A stretch of 47,767 bases of DNA, from assembly GCA_947259715.1 (NCBI GenBank), contig CAMYNR010000175.1, forward strand, positions 1 to 47,767, read 5' to 3'. This DNA is from an uncultured Desulfuromonadales bacterium. Lineage in GTDB: Bacteria; Desulfobacterota; Desulfuromonadia; Desulfuromonadales; Geopsychrobacteraceae. The notes beneath the pieces were generated by a model, which saw only the letters and a list, made by a program, of their open reading frames with translations, made no database searches and was not told the DNA's origin. Positions 1 to 7,963 of the stretch are shown piece after piece (positions within the stretch are counted from its first letter, which is position 1; every line of letters starts with the position of its first letter). Position numbers and translations under genes: made by a program.

Positions 1-1024
1 TGTAATCGCCATAAACCGCATCGGCCCGGGCCCGGCAGCCGCCGCAGACATTATTAAATTCGCACTCGCCACACTTGCCACCATATTTTTTAAAATCGCG
101 CAGGTCATTGAAAACCTTGGAGTTGTACCAGAGATCCTTGAACTTGACCTGTTTAACATTGCCGACCGAAGAGTGGAAATAGGAGCAGGGCTTGAGGTTG
201 CCGAAGCAATCGATCAGACAGATGGTCTGGGCGGCGATGCAGCCCTTGCCGCCGCCGGTCGAGAAGGTCAGACTGCGGCGCTTGAAATCGGCCCCTTCCG
301 CCTTGGCCATCTGCGGCACGATGCGGTAATAGTGCGGCGCGCAGGTCGGGCGCATGAGGATGTCATCCTCGCTCTTCTCCTGCTGATAGTGCCAGGAGAG
401 GATCTCTTCGTAGTCCTCCTTGCTGACCAGCTCATTCATGATCTCTTCCCCCCGGCCGGTCGGAACAATCATGAACATGTACCAGGCGGTCGCGCCGATA
501 CTCTTGGCCAGCTTGAAACAGGCGCCGATATCATGCTGATTACGCTTGGTAAATGAGGAATTGACGAGAAACTTGATACCATTGCGCTTGAGGGTTTCGG
601 CGCCGCGAATAGTCCCTTCGAAGGCGCCTGGAGAGGAGCGGAAGTCGTCATGAATCTCTGCCGTGGAACCATCCAGCGACAAGGAAACCATCTTGATATC
701 GGCCTGCTTCATCTTCGCGCAGATCTCATCGGTGATTAGGGTGCCGTTGGTCGCCATGCACATGCGCAGCCCCTTGTCGGTGCCATACTGGGCAATCTCG
801 AAGATATCGGGGCGCATCAGCGGCTCGCCGCCGGAAAGGACCATGACCGGCTGGCTGACTTCGCAGATATCGTCGATCAGCTGGAAGGCTTCTTCGGTGC
901 TGAAATCCCCCTCGGCAGCCTGCATGTCGGAAGAGCAGCGACAGTGGACACAATTCAGGTTACAGCGCTGGGTGCTCTCCCAGGCCAGCCATTTGGGAAT
1001 ATATTCGTCCTGCTTGGAACTCAT
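1..1024 (-). CDS. ahbD: AhbD/NirJ-type radical SAM protein, probable heme b synthase (partial, C-terminus outside window)
   Basis: Radical SAM protein with a SPASM-type C-terminal region. The N-terminus reads [19 protein letters not shown], placing the SAM-cluster cysteines at 21, 25 and 28 (CX3CX2C), and the Gly-rich SAM-binding stretch LSGGEPLM follows. Near the visible end lie [32 protein letters not shown] and [17 protein letters not shown], the auxiliary-cluster cysteines typical of AhbD/NirJ. In the siroheme-dependent heme pathway AhbD oxidatively decarboxylates Fe-coproporphyrin III to heme b in the cytoplasm; AhbC and NirJ are close relatives, so the reaction is inferred. The ATG at 1022-1024 is supported by AAGGAG at good spacing. 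About 341 codons are visible and the frame is open to the window edge, so only the extreme C-terminus is missing. The upstream leader carries a terminator-like hairpin. Confidence 0.72.
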   Translation of the reverse strand, partial: MSSKQDEYIPKWLAWESTQRCNLNCVHCRCSSDMQAAEGDFSTEEAFQLIDDICEVSQPVMVLSGGEPLMRPDIFEIAQYGTDKGLRMCMATNGTLITDEICAKMKQADIKMVSLSLDGSTAEIHDDFRSSPGAFEGTIRGAETLKRNGIKFLVNSSFTKRNQHDIGACFKLAKSIGATAWYMFMIVPTGRGEEIMNELVSKEDYEEILSWHYQQEKSEDDILMRPTCAPHYYRIVPQMAKAEGADFKRRSLTFSTGGGKGCIAAQTICLIDCFGNLKPCSYFHSSVGNVKQVKFKDLWYNSKVFNDLRDFKKYGGKCGECEFNNVCGGCRARADAVYGDY

Positions 1025-1055
1025 GTTGACTCCTTGGATCCCGGTTTCCGCAAGA

Positions 1056-1094
1056 AAAGTCTGTCACGCAGCCGCTAAGCGCACAACAGACTTT
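1056..1094 (-). promoter_or_regulatory. Leader hairpin upstream of ahbD (attenuator or terminator-like)
   Basis: Perfect 9-bp arms AAAGTCTGT (1086-1094 read on minus) and ACAGACTTT (1056-1064) enclose a 21-nt loop that holds a further CGC/GCG pairing. On the minus strand the right arm runs into TTTTCTT. It lies about 30 nt before the ahbD start and downstream of a possible promoter at 1107-1136, so it would sit in the mRNA leader. The gene before it on this strand already has its own terminator at 1176-1215. An attenuator role is inference. Confidence 0.45.
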
Positions 1095-1106
1095 GGTAAT
1101 CGTTAT

Positions 1107-1136
1107 AAGATACTACAAATGATTGGCGGAACTCAA
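1107..1136 (-). promoter_or_regulatory. Possible sigma-70 promoter for ahbD
   Basis: On the minus strand TTGAGT (1131-1136) is followed after 18 bp by TATCTT (1107-1112). The match is moderate. The position between the upstream terminator and the ahbD leader hairpin makes it the best promoter candidate in this gap. Confidence 0.3.
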
Positions 1137-1175
1137 GAAATGCTATCCGGCCATTGCAGAACCGGGGGCATAAAG

Positions 1176-1215
1176 AAAAACACCGGGCAACTGTTCAACA
1201 GCGTCCCGGTGTTTT
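1176..1215 (-). terminator. Rho-independent terminator after the nitronate monooxygenase-like gene
   Basis: Arms AAAACACCGGG and CCCGGTGTTTT pair over 11 bp (1177-1187 with 1205-1215), and TTTTTCTTTA follows on the minus strand. It begins about 25 bp after the stop of the minus-strand gene ending at 1239. The plus strand also shows a T-rich tail, so it may act in both directions. Confidence 0.8.
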
Positions 1216-1238
1216 GTTTTACATTTACCACAGAGGTT

Positions 1239-2318
1239 TCAGACCGCATCCCGCTCCGCCAGGGGAAAGAGTTCTTCAAAAACCTCTTGCACCGTACTGA
1301 TCCGGTCAGCCTTCCAGGCATTGCTGCCGCAGAAAATCAGCCCGGTCTCCATATCCCCCTTCTGTGCCCGATCGAGGGCATGGACAATACAGAAGCGCTC
1401 GCGGCCAGCTTTATAGGCGCACTTTTTCAGGCAGTTGGAGGGGCAGTAGATGTCCAGGTCCAGGTCGCGCTGGCGAACCTGTTCCATATTCTTTTTGATC
1501 GCCCGGCCGGGAAGGCCGGCAGGGCTCATGATCAGGCCGATATCCTCTTTGCTGCAATCCAGGTAGGCCTGCTTGAAGGAATCAGCGGCGTCGCACTCTT
1601 CAGTCGGCACAAAGCGGCTGCCCATCTGCACGCCATCGGCCCCCTGGGCGAGGGCATACTGCAGGTCCTGGCGGTCCCAGATGCCCCCGGCGGCGATAAC
1701 CGGAATGTCCAGATTCCACTTTTCTTTGAAATAAGTCTTCACGCCGCGAACGGTGCCATATTGATCATAGTCACCGGTGCCGATTTTTTCAGGCTTCTCA
1801 CCCAGGTGACCACCGGCGGTATCGGGGTCTTCAACGACCACCGCATCCGGCAGCCGGCCATAGGCCTTATGCCATTTACGAGCAATCAGTTCCGCTGCTT
1901 TTACCGAAGAAACGATCGGCACCAGCGCGACCTCAGGATAATCCTCGGTGAGACCGGGGAGATTGAGCGGCAGACCTGCGCCGCTGATGATCAATTTAGC
2001 GCCGCCCTCGCAGGAGGCACGCACGACATCGTCATAATTGGTGACAGCGACCATGCAGTTAACGCCGACCACCCCGTCCGGAGCAATTTCGTAAGCCCGG
2101 CGGAGTTCATCGATCAGGGCCTGCCGATCAGCGGTAAAATAGTTATCGCCAGTGTAGTTTTCACTGTTCAAAGCCAACCCGGCCGCCGCGATAATCCCGA
2201 TGCCACCGTTCAGGGCAACGTGCCCGGCCAGCCTGGCTCCGGAAACCCGCACCCCCATGCCACCCTGAATCACTGGGAAGGGAACGCTGTGCCGGCCGAT
2301 GGTTAATCCGTTAATCAT
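1239..2318 (-). CDS. Nitronate monooxygenase family flavoprotein (2-nitropropane dioxygenase-like)
   Basis: A TIM-barrel FMN protein of about 359 residues. The start MINGLTIGRHSVPFPVIQGG and the glycine-rich GGIGIIAAAG segment are typical of the NMO/2-nitropropane dioxygenase family. VIAAGGIWDRQDLQYALAQG and DGVQMGSRFV form the usual phosphate-binding region for FMN. The Cys-rich tail (NCLKKCAYKAGRERFC) is a subgroup feature and need not bind metal. Known family members oxidise alkyl nitronates or act as enoyl-ACP reductases (FabK), so the true substrate here is open. The frame extends upstream, but the ATG at 2316-2318 has AGGAG immediately before it and matches the family N-terminus. It faces away from the kinase gene starting at 2434. 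Confidence 0.8.
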   Translation of the reverse strand: MINGLTIGRHSVPFPVIQGGMGVRVSGARLAGHVALNGGIGIIAAAGLALNSENYTGDNYFTADRQALIDELRRAYEIAPDGVVGVNCMVAVTNYDDVVRASCEGGAKLIISGAGLPLNLPGLTEDYPEVALVPIVSSVKAAELIARKWHKAYGRLPDAVVVEDPDTAGGHLGEKPEKIGTGDYDQYGTVRGVKTYFKEKWNLDIPVIAAGGIWDRQDLQYALAQGADGVQMGSRFVPTEECDAADSFKQAYLDCSKEDIGLIMSPAGLPGRAIKKNMEQVRQRDLDLDIYCPSNCLKKCAYKAGRERFCIVHALDRAQKGDMETGLIFCGSNAWKADRISTVQEVFEELFPLAERDAV

Positions 2319-2433
2319 AACTTCTCCTGTCGAGTTTCTAGCTGGCAAGGATAACAGTTCGGGTTTAAGCTGAATGTAATACTTGTGTAAAAACTCTCTT
2401 GTTCCGCACCCTTGGCGATGGTAATAGAGGGGC

Positions 2434-3390
2434 ATGAAACTCTTCCGGCGACTCTTCCATCCTCTTATTACCTTTATCGGCATCCAGCTGGTCTGGATCC
2501 TCCTGCTGGTTTCCTGGATCTACTGGTTTCTCGGCCGTCACCAGCAGCTCAAGGAGCTGGCCGCCCGCTACCAGACCGAATGGCTGCCGGACCGCAGCGA
2601 CTGGCTGATCCTCACCGAGGGGATTATCTTGCTGGTGGCGATCCTGATCGGGGTCTACGTCATCTTTATCTACTGGCGTCGGCAGGCTTCCCTTTACCGG
2701 GCGCAACGTAATTTCATCGCCCAGGTCACCCATGAACTCAAATCCCCACTCGCCTCTCTTCAATTACACCTTGAAACAATCGAAATGCGCAAGCCCAGCC
2801 CACCCCAACTTGACCACTTCGTCACCTTGATGAAAGGGGATACCGAACGGCTCCACGGCCTGATCAATAATCTGCTCACCGCCAGCCGCCTCGAACATAA
2901 AGACGCCAGCCTGAACCGGCAGCCTGGCAACCTCTCGAAACTGGTTGAAAGCTACCTGCAGCAGGAAAGCGCCCGTTTTCCGCCCGAGGGGCGCCTGAAC
3001 TGGCAGTGCCAACCGGATCTGATCGCCGAGTTCGATGCCGAAGCGCTGCAGACTGCCCTGCGGAATCTCCTGGAAAACGCTATTCTTTATGCCGATGGAC
3101 CGCCACAGGTCGATATCAGCCTGCGTGCCAGTCAGGGGATGGCGCACCTGCGTTTTGCCGACCAGGGTCGCGGGATTGATCCGAAATATCGAAAAAAAGT
3201 TTTCAAAATGTTTTACCGTATCCGCCGCAGCGACCGGACCATCCGTGGCAGCGGACTGGGGCTGTATATTGTCCGCAACGTTGTTCGCCTGCATGGCGGC
3301 AAGGTCTGGTTGGACAGCCCCGGCAGCGGGCAGGGCACGACCTTTCACCTGCTGCTGCCGCTGACCGGCCAAGGAGAGACCAATGACTGA
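2434..3390 (+). CDS. Membrane sensor histidine kinase
   Basis: A 318-residue two-component sensor. Two transmembrane helices (about residues 12-33 and 60-81) flank a short periplasmic loop of roughly 25 residues, too small for a classical sensor domain, so the signal may be sensed in or near the membrane. The HisKA segment FIAQVTHELKSPLASL puts the phosphoacceptor at His100. The ATPase domain shows the N box (NLLENA), DQGRGID and GSGLGLYIVR. The stop overlaps the start of the response regulator by 8 bp, so the two are translationally coupled and form a cognate pair. The gene lies upstream of an SLC12-type transporter, which suggests the transporter is the regulated target; that link is inference. 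Confidence 0.93.
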   Translation: MKLFRRLFHPLITFIGIQLVWILLLVSWIYWFLGRHQQLKELAARYQTEWLPDRSDWLILTEGIILLVAILIGVYVIFIYWRRQASLYRAQRNFIAQVTHELKSPLASLQLHLETIEMRKPSPPQLDHFVTLMKGDTERLHGLINNLLTASRLEHKDASLNRQPGNLSKLVESYLQQESARFPPEGRLNWQCQPDLIAEFDAEALQTALRNLLENAILYADGPPQVDISLRASQGMAHLRFADQGRGIDPKYRKKVFKMFYRIRRSDRTIRGSGLGLYIVRNVVRLHGGKVWLDSPGSGQGTTFHLLLPLTGQGETND

Positions 3391-4090
3391 AAAGAAGCCG
3401 ATCCTGCTGGTTGAGGATGAGCCGCATATCGCCCAGGGGCTTATCTACAATCTTCAGGAGGAAGGCTATCTGGTGACCCATGTGGAAAGCGGCGAAAAGG
3501 CGCTCAACCACCTGCAGGAGAGCAACTGCGCTCTGGTCATTCTCGATCGGATGCTGCCTGGCATCGACGGCCTCGAGGTCTGCCGCCAAATCCGTCAGCA
3601 GGATAAGCAGTTACCGATCCTGATGCTCACGGCCCGGGGGGACGAGGAAGACCGGATCGCCGGATTAAGCGAGGGGGCCGATGATTATCTGAGCAAACCG
3701 TTCAACCTCAAAGAGTTTCTGCTGCGGGTCGGGGCCCTGCTGCGCCGTTCCAACTGGCAGCCGACCGCTGAGCATCAGCCGAAGCTGGTTCGTTTCGGCG
3801 CCAATCGCATCGACCTGGAAACCCACCAGGCGCAAACCCCCAAAGGGCAGCTGCAGCTGACGGAACTGGAGATGAAGATGCTGAGCCTGTTTTTTGACCA
3901 CCCGGGAAAGGTCCTCTCGCGCGGCACCCTGCTGCAAACCGTCTGGGGGATGGATCCCGACACCGAGACCCGCACCCTGGATAACTTTATCGTCCGGCTG
4001 CGCAAATACTTCGAGGTTGACCCGTCGACGCCGAAACACTTTCTGACCGTCCGCGGCCGCGGCTACCGCTTTGTCAGCAAGCCGGAGTAA
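3383..4090 (+). CDS. OmpR/PhoB-family response regulator
   Basis: A 235-residue regulator. The receiver domain has acidic residues at 11-12 (VEDE), the phosphorylation site Asp55 (LVILDRMLPG), Thr83 and Lys105 (SKPF). The C-terminal winged helix (about 130-235) includes LTELEMKMLSLFFDHPGKV, a DNFIVRLRKYFE recognition region and the ending TVRGRGYRFV. The start is supported by AAGGAGAG and overlaps the kinase stop. The transporter gene follows after about 75 bp, a gap that holds a 7-bp stem (GCTTGCC, 4097-4103, with GGCAAGC, 4110-4116) but no clear terminator, so the three genes could be one transcript. Confidence 0.95.
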   Translation: MTEKKPILLVEDEPHIAQGLIYNLQEEGYLVTHVESGEKALNHLQESNCALVILDRMLPGIDGLEVCRQIRQQDKQLPILMLTARGDEEDRIAGLSEGADDYLSKPFNLKEFLLRVGALLRRSNWQPTAEHQPKLVRFGANRIDLETHQAQTPKGQLQLTELEMKMLSLFFDHPGKVLSRGTLLQTVWGMDPDTETRTLDNFIVRLRKYFEVDPSTPKHFLTVRGRGYRFVSKPE

Positions 4091-4165
4091 TTTTTTGCTT
4101 GCCGGCAGAGGCAAGCTCTGGCGCCCTCGCCTGATAAACAATCGCTTCGCGATCCGGAGATGGAG

Positions 4166-6529
4166 ATGAGTTTTCAGACCGGCAGCAGTACATTTCTAGA
4201 GCGCTTTCAAACCATCTTTTTTCCGCGCCGGAAACGACCGGTCAGCGGTTCGCGTACCAAGCTCGGAACCTTTATCGGTGTTTATACGCCGACCATCCTG
4301 ACCATCCTCGGCGTCATCATGTACTTGCGTTTCGGCTGGGTGGTCGGTCAGGTCGGGATCGCAAAAACCCTGCTGATCGTGGTCCTGGCGAACCTGATCA
4401 CCCTGGTGACCACCCTTTGTCTGTCGGCGGTTGCGACCAATTCGCGGGTCGGGGTCGGCGGCGCTTATTTTATTATTTCCCGCAGCCTTGGCCTGGAGGT
4501 CGGCGGGGCGATCGGACTGCCGCTGTTCCTCTCCCAAGCCCTCTCCGTCACCCTTTACGCTTATGGCCTGGCCGAATCCTTACGCCTGGTCTGGCCGGGT
4601 GTCCCGATTCTGCCAGCCGCTTTTTTAATCATTCTGCTGGTCGCTGCCATCGCTTTTCGTGGTGCCGGAGCGGCCCTGCGCTGTCAGGTTCCGGTCATGG
4701 CGTTGATCGCATTTTCTCTGCTGGCGCTGGCCTTTGGTGCCCTGTTCGGTGAAACCGTCCCCAGCCCGGAAAAGGCTCTGCCGCTGGAACCGGTCGGCTT
4801 CTGGACGGTATTTGCCATCTTCTTCCCGGCGGTCACCGGAATTATGGCCGGCTTGAGCCTCTCTGGCGACCTGGAAGAGCCACGCCAGGCGATCCCCCGC
4901 GGTACGCTGTACGCTGTGCTGACCGGCTTTTTCGTCTATCTGCTGGTTCCGATTCTGCTTGGCATCGGCAGCGATCCGGCGGCCCTGCGCGCCGAGCCGT
5001 TGATCTGGACCAAAATCGCCGCCTTTGGCCCCTGGCTGATCATCCCCGGTCTCTGGGGGGCGATCTTCTCCTCAGCCGTCGGCTCGATGCTTGGCGCGCC
5101 ACGGACGCTGCAGGCTCTGGCCATGGACCACCTGGCCCCCAAACTACTGGCCGGCAGCAAAGGCAAAAGCGAGCCGGTTTTCGGCTTGCTGGCCACCCTG
5201 CTGATCGCTTTCGGCGCGGTTTTCCTCGGCGATCTGAACACTGTGGCTACGGTGGTCACCATGTTCTTTCTCAGCGTTTACGGCACCATCAACCTGGTCG
5301 CAGCGCTGGAAAAAATTTCCGGCAACCCCTCCTGGCGCCCGCGGGTCGAGGTCCCCTGGTGGCTCAGCCTGCTTGGCGCTTTGGCCTGTTTCGCGGTGAT
5401 GATGTTGATTCATTTACCCGCCAGTCTCATCGCTATCGGCATCGAGCTGACCATCTGGATCGTCTTGAAGCGGCGGATCCATGGCAAAAGCGGTGGCGAC
5501 GTGCGGCGCGACATCTACGAAGCGCTGATCCGCTGGTCGCTGCTGAAATTGAGCGATCATTCGATGACCGCGCGCAACTGGCGGCCCCATATTCTGGTCT
5601 TTGTCGGCAATATTGAACGGCGCCTCGACCTGATCCGTTACGCTGCCTGGTTCAGTGAAGAGCGGGGGGTGGTCACGGTCAGTGAACTGGTCGAGGGGGA
5701 CCTGCTGAATCTCGACTTCGACCTGGCACAACGCCAACAGCAGGTTAAGCAGGTTCTGCGCCGCGAAGGGCTGCTCGCCTTCGGCGAAGTCAACGTGGTG
5801 CAGGATATCGAGCGGGGAATCGTCGCTGTAGCTCAGGCGAACGGCATCGCCGGAATTGAGAGCAATACGGTCATGCTCGGCTGGCCGGATGACCCACAGC
5901 GGATGACCGCGTTCCTAAAAATTATCCGGCGCCTTAAGCACCTCAACCAATCGCTGCTGATCGGACGGGTCGAGCCGCTGCCGCGCCTCAACGAAGGCTC
6001 ACGGCGGAGGGTTGATATCTGGTGGGGCGGTCTGCAAAATAATGGCGATCTGATGCTGCTCCTGAGCTATCTACTCAGCTGCAACCCCGAGTGGCGCGAC
6101 AGCACCATCCGCATTCTCAGCGTGGCTTCAAGCGATCTGATGCGCCAGAAAACGGAAGATTTTCTCCAACAGCTGATTCCGGAAATCCGCATCGACGCCC
6201 AAGTTGATGTCTCACTTAAACCTGAAGGGGTCAGCGTCAAGAAAATGATTCTGCAGCGAAGCGCTGATGCCGACCTGGTGCTGCTCGGTCTGGCGATGCC
6301 CGAGGAGGGGGAAGAGGAGAATTACGCGAAACGGCTTTATCAGCTCGCTGAGGGCTTGCCATCCTGCTTCTTCATTCACAACGGCAGCCTGTTTATCGGC
6401 GAACTGCTGACTCCCGAAGGGGAGGACCTGACCAGAAGCAAACTGACCGAGACCAAGGCAACCCCGAAAAAGGACACCAAAGCACAATCAGAAAGCAAGC
6501 CGGAAACGGCGAAAGAAACTGGGGGTTAA
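4166..6529 (+). CDS. SLC12-type cation-chloride cotransporter homologue (APC superfamily)
   Basis: A permease of about 787 residues. LGTFIGVYTPTILTILGVIM and YLRFGWVVGQVG match the first helix region of the Na-K-Cl/K-Cl cotransporter family, and about 12 hydrophobic segments span residues 30-430. The second half is a soluble cytoplasmic domain resembling the SLC12 C-terminal domain, with two alpha/beta halves (RPHILVFVGN near 470; ILSVASS and ADADLVLLGLAMP near 650-710). A Lys/Thr/Glu-rich disordered tail ends the protein. Expected role: coupled movement of chloride and K+/Na+, or of amino acids, across the inner membrane. An ATG at 4160 is also in frame, but GGAG at 4156-4159 touches it; the ATG at 4166 has proper spacing and is preferred. 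Its stop faces gspN across 40 bp. Confidence 0.88.
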   Translation: MSFQTGSSTFLERFQTIFFPRRKRPVSGSRTKLGTFIGVYTPTILTILGVIMYLRFGWVVGQVGIAKTLLIVVLANLITLVTTLCLSAVATNSRVGVGGAYFIISRSLGLEVGGAIGLPLFLSQALSVTLYAYGLAESLRLVWPGVPILPAAFLIILLVAAIAFRGAGAALRCQVPVMALIAFSLLALAFGALFGETVPSPEKALPLEPVGFWTVFAIFFPAVTGIMAGLSLSGDLEEPRQAIPRGTLYAVLTGFFVYLLVPILLGIGSDPAALRAEPLIWTKIAAFGPWLIIPGLWGAIFSSAVGSMLGAPRTLQALAMDHLAPKLLAGSKGKSEPVFGLLATLLIAFGAVFLGDLNTVATVVTMFFLSVYGTINLVAALEKISGNPSWRPRVEVPWWLSLLGALACFAVMMLIHLPASLIAIGIELTIWIVLKRRIHGKSGGDVRRDIYEALIRWSLLKLSDHSMTARNWRPHILVFVGNIERRLDLIRYAAWFSEERGVVTVSELVEGDLLNLDFDLAQRQQQVKQVLRREGLLAFGEVNVVQDIERGIVAVAQANGIAGIESNTVMLGWPDDPQRMTAFLKIIRRLKHLNQSLLIGRVEPLPRLNEGSRRRVDIWWGGLQNNGDLMLLLSYLLSCNPEWRDSTIRILSVASSDLMRQKTEDFLQQLIPEIRIDAQVDVSLKPEGVSVKKMILQRSADADLVLLGLAMPEEGEEENYAKRLYQLAEGLPSCFFIHNGSLFIGELLTPEGEDLTRSKLTETKATPKKDTKAQSESKPETAKETGG

Positions 6530-6569
6530 AGATTCGGCCTGGGCGCCCCAGAGCACGGCTGCGGGCAGA

Positions 6570-7448
6570 TCAACGAACTACCGGTTGGGCCAGGGTTCCC
6601 CCAAGCCGCAGCAGATAGCTGCCATCGGCTGTCGGCTTGACGCCGGTCAGGCTGAGCAGATCCCGCAGCCCGGCAGGGGTTGATGGGGTCGGCCGCAGCC
6701 GAACATTGAGATTCAGTCGGGTTTTTTCCGCCGTCTCCCCCAGCAGCAAGGTGCCGCCGCCGCTCATTTCCAGCACTCCTTCGCCCAACAGGGCCTTTTC
6801 AATACTGACCCGGCGCTGGCTGAATTGCCCTTCAATGGTCAACAGTCCGAGGGTCAGCTCCCTGGGCAGGCCAAGCTTTTCCAGGCCGAGCAGCTGGCTG
6901 TCGCCCAGCTCCAGTACAAACTGTCCCTTGCCGGTCATGGCAGCCGACAACTGTTCGCCGGTCAAATCGCCACTCAATTCTCCAGCAACCCGGTAAGGGG
7001 CGTCTTCCTGCTGCAGCGGTGCGACCGCAACCTGCCTGAGCTGCAGCTGCAGATCGCCATTGCGCCCGGCCTGGGCTTCAATCGTTCCCCCGGCCAGCTG
7101 CCCCTGCAGATCGGCCTGCGGCTCCCCCTTAAGTAGAGAACTCCAGGCCGGGGTCAGCTGCAACTGACGCAGATCGATGGCCGCCAGCCCGGGAACCTCA
7201 GGGAAGACCCGCAGGTCGAACTCCAGGCCAAGGGGGAAGCGCAAAGAGGCATTGCTGCCCTGCATCCGTATCCCGGTCTGCTGACTGATCTCACTGGTCA
7301 GGCGGCGCTGCAGAACCTCGGCGGGAAAGCTGGCCCAGAGGGCAATCCAGAAGCCCAACAGGAACAGCACCACGCTCAGCAGGAACAAGCGCCGGTTGCC
7401 GGCCAAACGTCCGGAAAGGTTGAGAATATTCAGACTGGCCAGGTTCAT
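6570..7448 (-). CDS. gspN: Type II secretion system protein GspN
   Basis: The last gene of the secretion operon, 292 residues. It has a cytoplasmic N-terminus with one transmembrane helix at about 20-40 (RLFLLSVVLFLLGFWIALWA) and a periplasmic beta-rich domain with repeating LQLQLRQ and LNLNVRL-type strands, as in the GspN/AsmA-like family. It is an accessory part of the inner-membrane platform. The start overlaps the gspM stop by 4 bp. The call rests on position at the end of gspC-M and fold signature more than on sharp motifs. It converges with the SLC12-type gene. Confidence 0.82.
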   Translation of the reverse strand: MNLASLNILNLSGRLAGNRRLFLLSVVLFLLGFWIALWASFPAEVLQRRLTSEISQQTGIRMQGSNASLRFPLGLEFDLRVFPEVPGLAAIDLRQLQLTPAWSSLLKGEPQADLQGQLAGGTIEAQAGRNGDLQLQLRQVAVAPLQQEDAPYRVAGELSGDLTGEQLSAAMTGKGQFVLELGDSQLLGLEKLGLPRELTLGLLTIEGQFSQRRVSIEKALLGEGVLEMSGGGTLLLGETAEKTRLNLNVRLRPTPSTPAGLRDLLSLTGVKPTADGSYLLRLGGTLAQPVVR

Positions 7449-7963
7449 GGCTTCTCCAGCGACATAAGAATCATATTCACATCCAGGCTGGATGGATCTT
7501 CAAAGCGCGGCTTGACCCGCAACGATTTGACCTGAATACCGCCGCTGCGATACTCGACCGCGTGCAGCAGCTTGACCAGCTGGCCGAGGCTCATTTTTTC
7601 CAGCCGGATCTCGACCAGCTGCTGCCGGAATTCTCCCTGGGTGGTGGCCGGCTGCGGCCGCATCGAAAGCAGCTGCTCGCGCACCCCGGTCTGCTCGGTC
7701 AGGCTTTCCACCTGTGAAAACAGCGGCCGGCTGCCGCGCTGCTTGGTCCCGACCGTCGCCAGCTGCTGGCGCAAAGCCCCGATCCGCTCCTTCATCTGCA
7801 GCGCTTTGGCCAGACCCCGTTGCTGGATGGCAATGCGCCGGTCCAGGCCAGTCATGGTTTCGAGGTAGGGATTGATCAGAGCAAACCAGATCAGAATCAG
7901 CAGCAGGACCGCCGCTCCGCCCAGCACGACAACTTTCTCCCGGGGATTCAAGCGATTAATCAT
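7445..7963 (-). CDS. gspM: Type II secretion system protein GspM
   Basis: A bitopic inner-membrane protein of 172 residues. The short N-terminus NPREKVVVLG runs straight into a transmembrane helix (about 11-31), then a coiled-coil linker (about 35-70) and a small periplasmic ferredoxin-like domain ending near residue 170. GspM partners GspL in the assembly platform and supports the GspE ATPase. It overlaps gspL and gspN by 4 bp on each side, which fixes both starts and suggests coupled translation. Confidence 0.88.
   Translation of the reverse strand: MINRLNPREKVVVLGGAAVLLLILIWFALINPYLETMTGLDRRIAIQQRGLAKALQMKERIGALRQQLATVGTKQRGSRPLFSQVESLTEQTGVREQLLSMRPQPATTQGEFRQQLVEIRLEKMSLGQLVKLLHAVEYRSGGIQVKSLRVKPRFEDPSSLDVNMILMSLEKP

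Noticed and set aside
663-2306. A 547-codon open frame on the plus strand across ahbD and the nitronate monooxygenase-like gene
   Set aside because: It lies antisense to two genes with clear family motifs and good ribosome sites, and its own translation shows no recognisable domain.
4097-4116. A terminator between the response regulator and the SLC12-type gene
   Set aside because: The 7-bp stem GCTTGCC/GGCAAGC has no T tract after it on the plus strand; the six T precede it, so termination is not supported.
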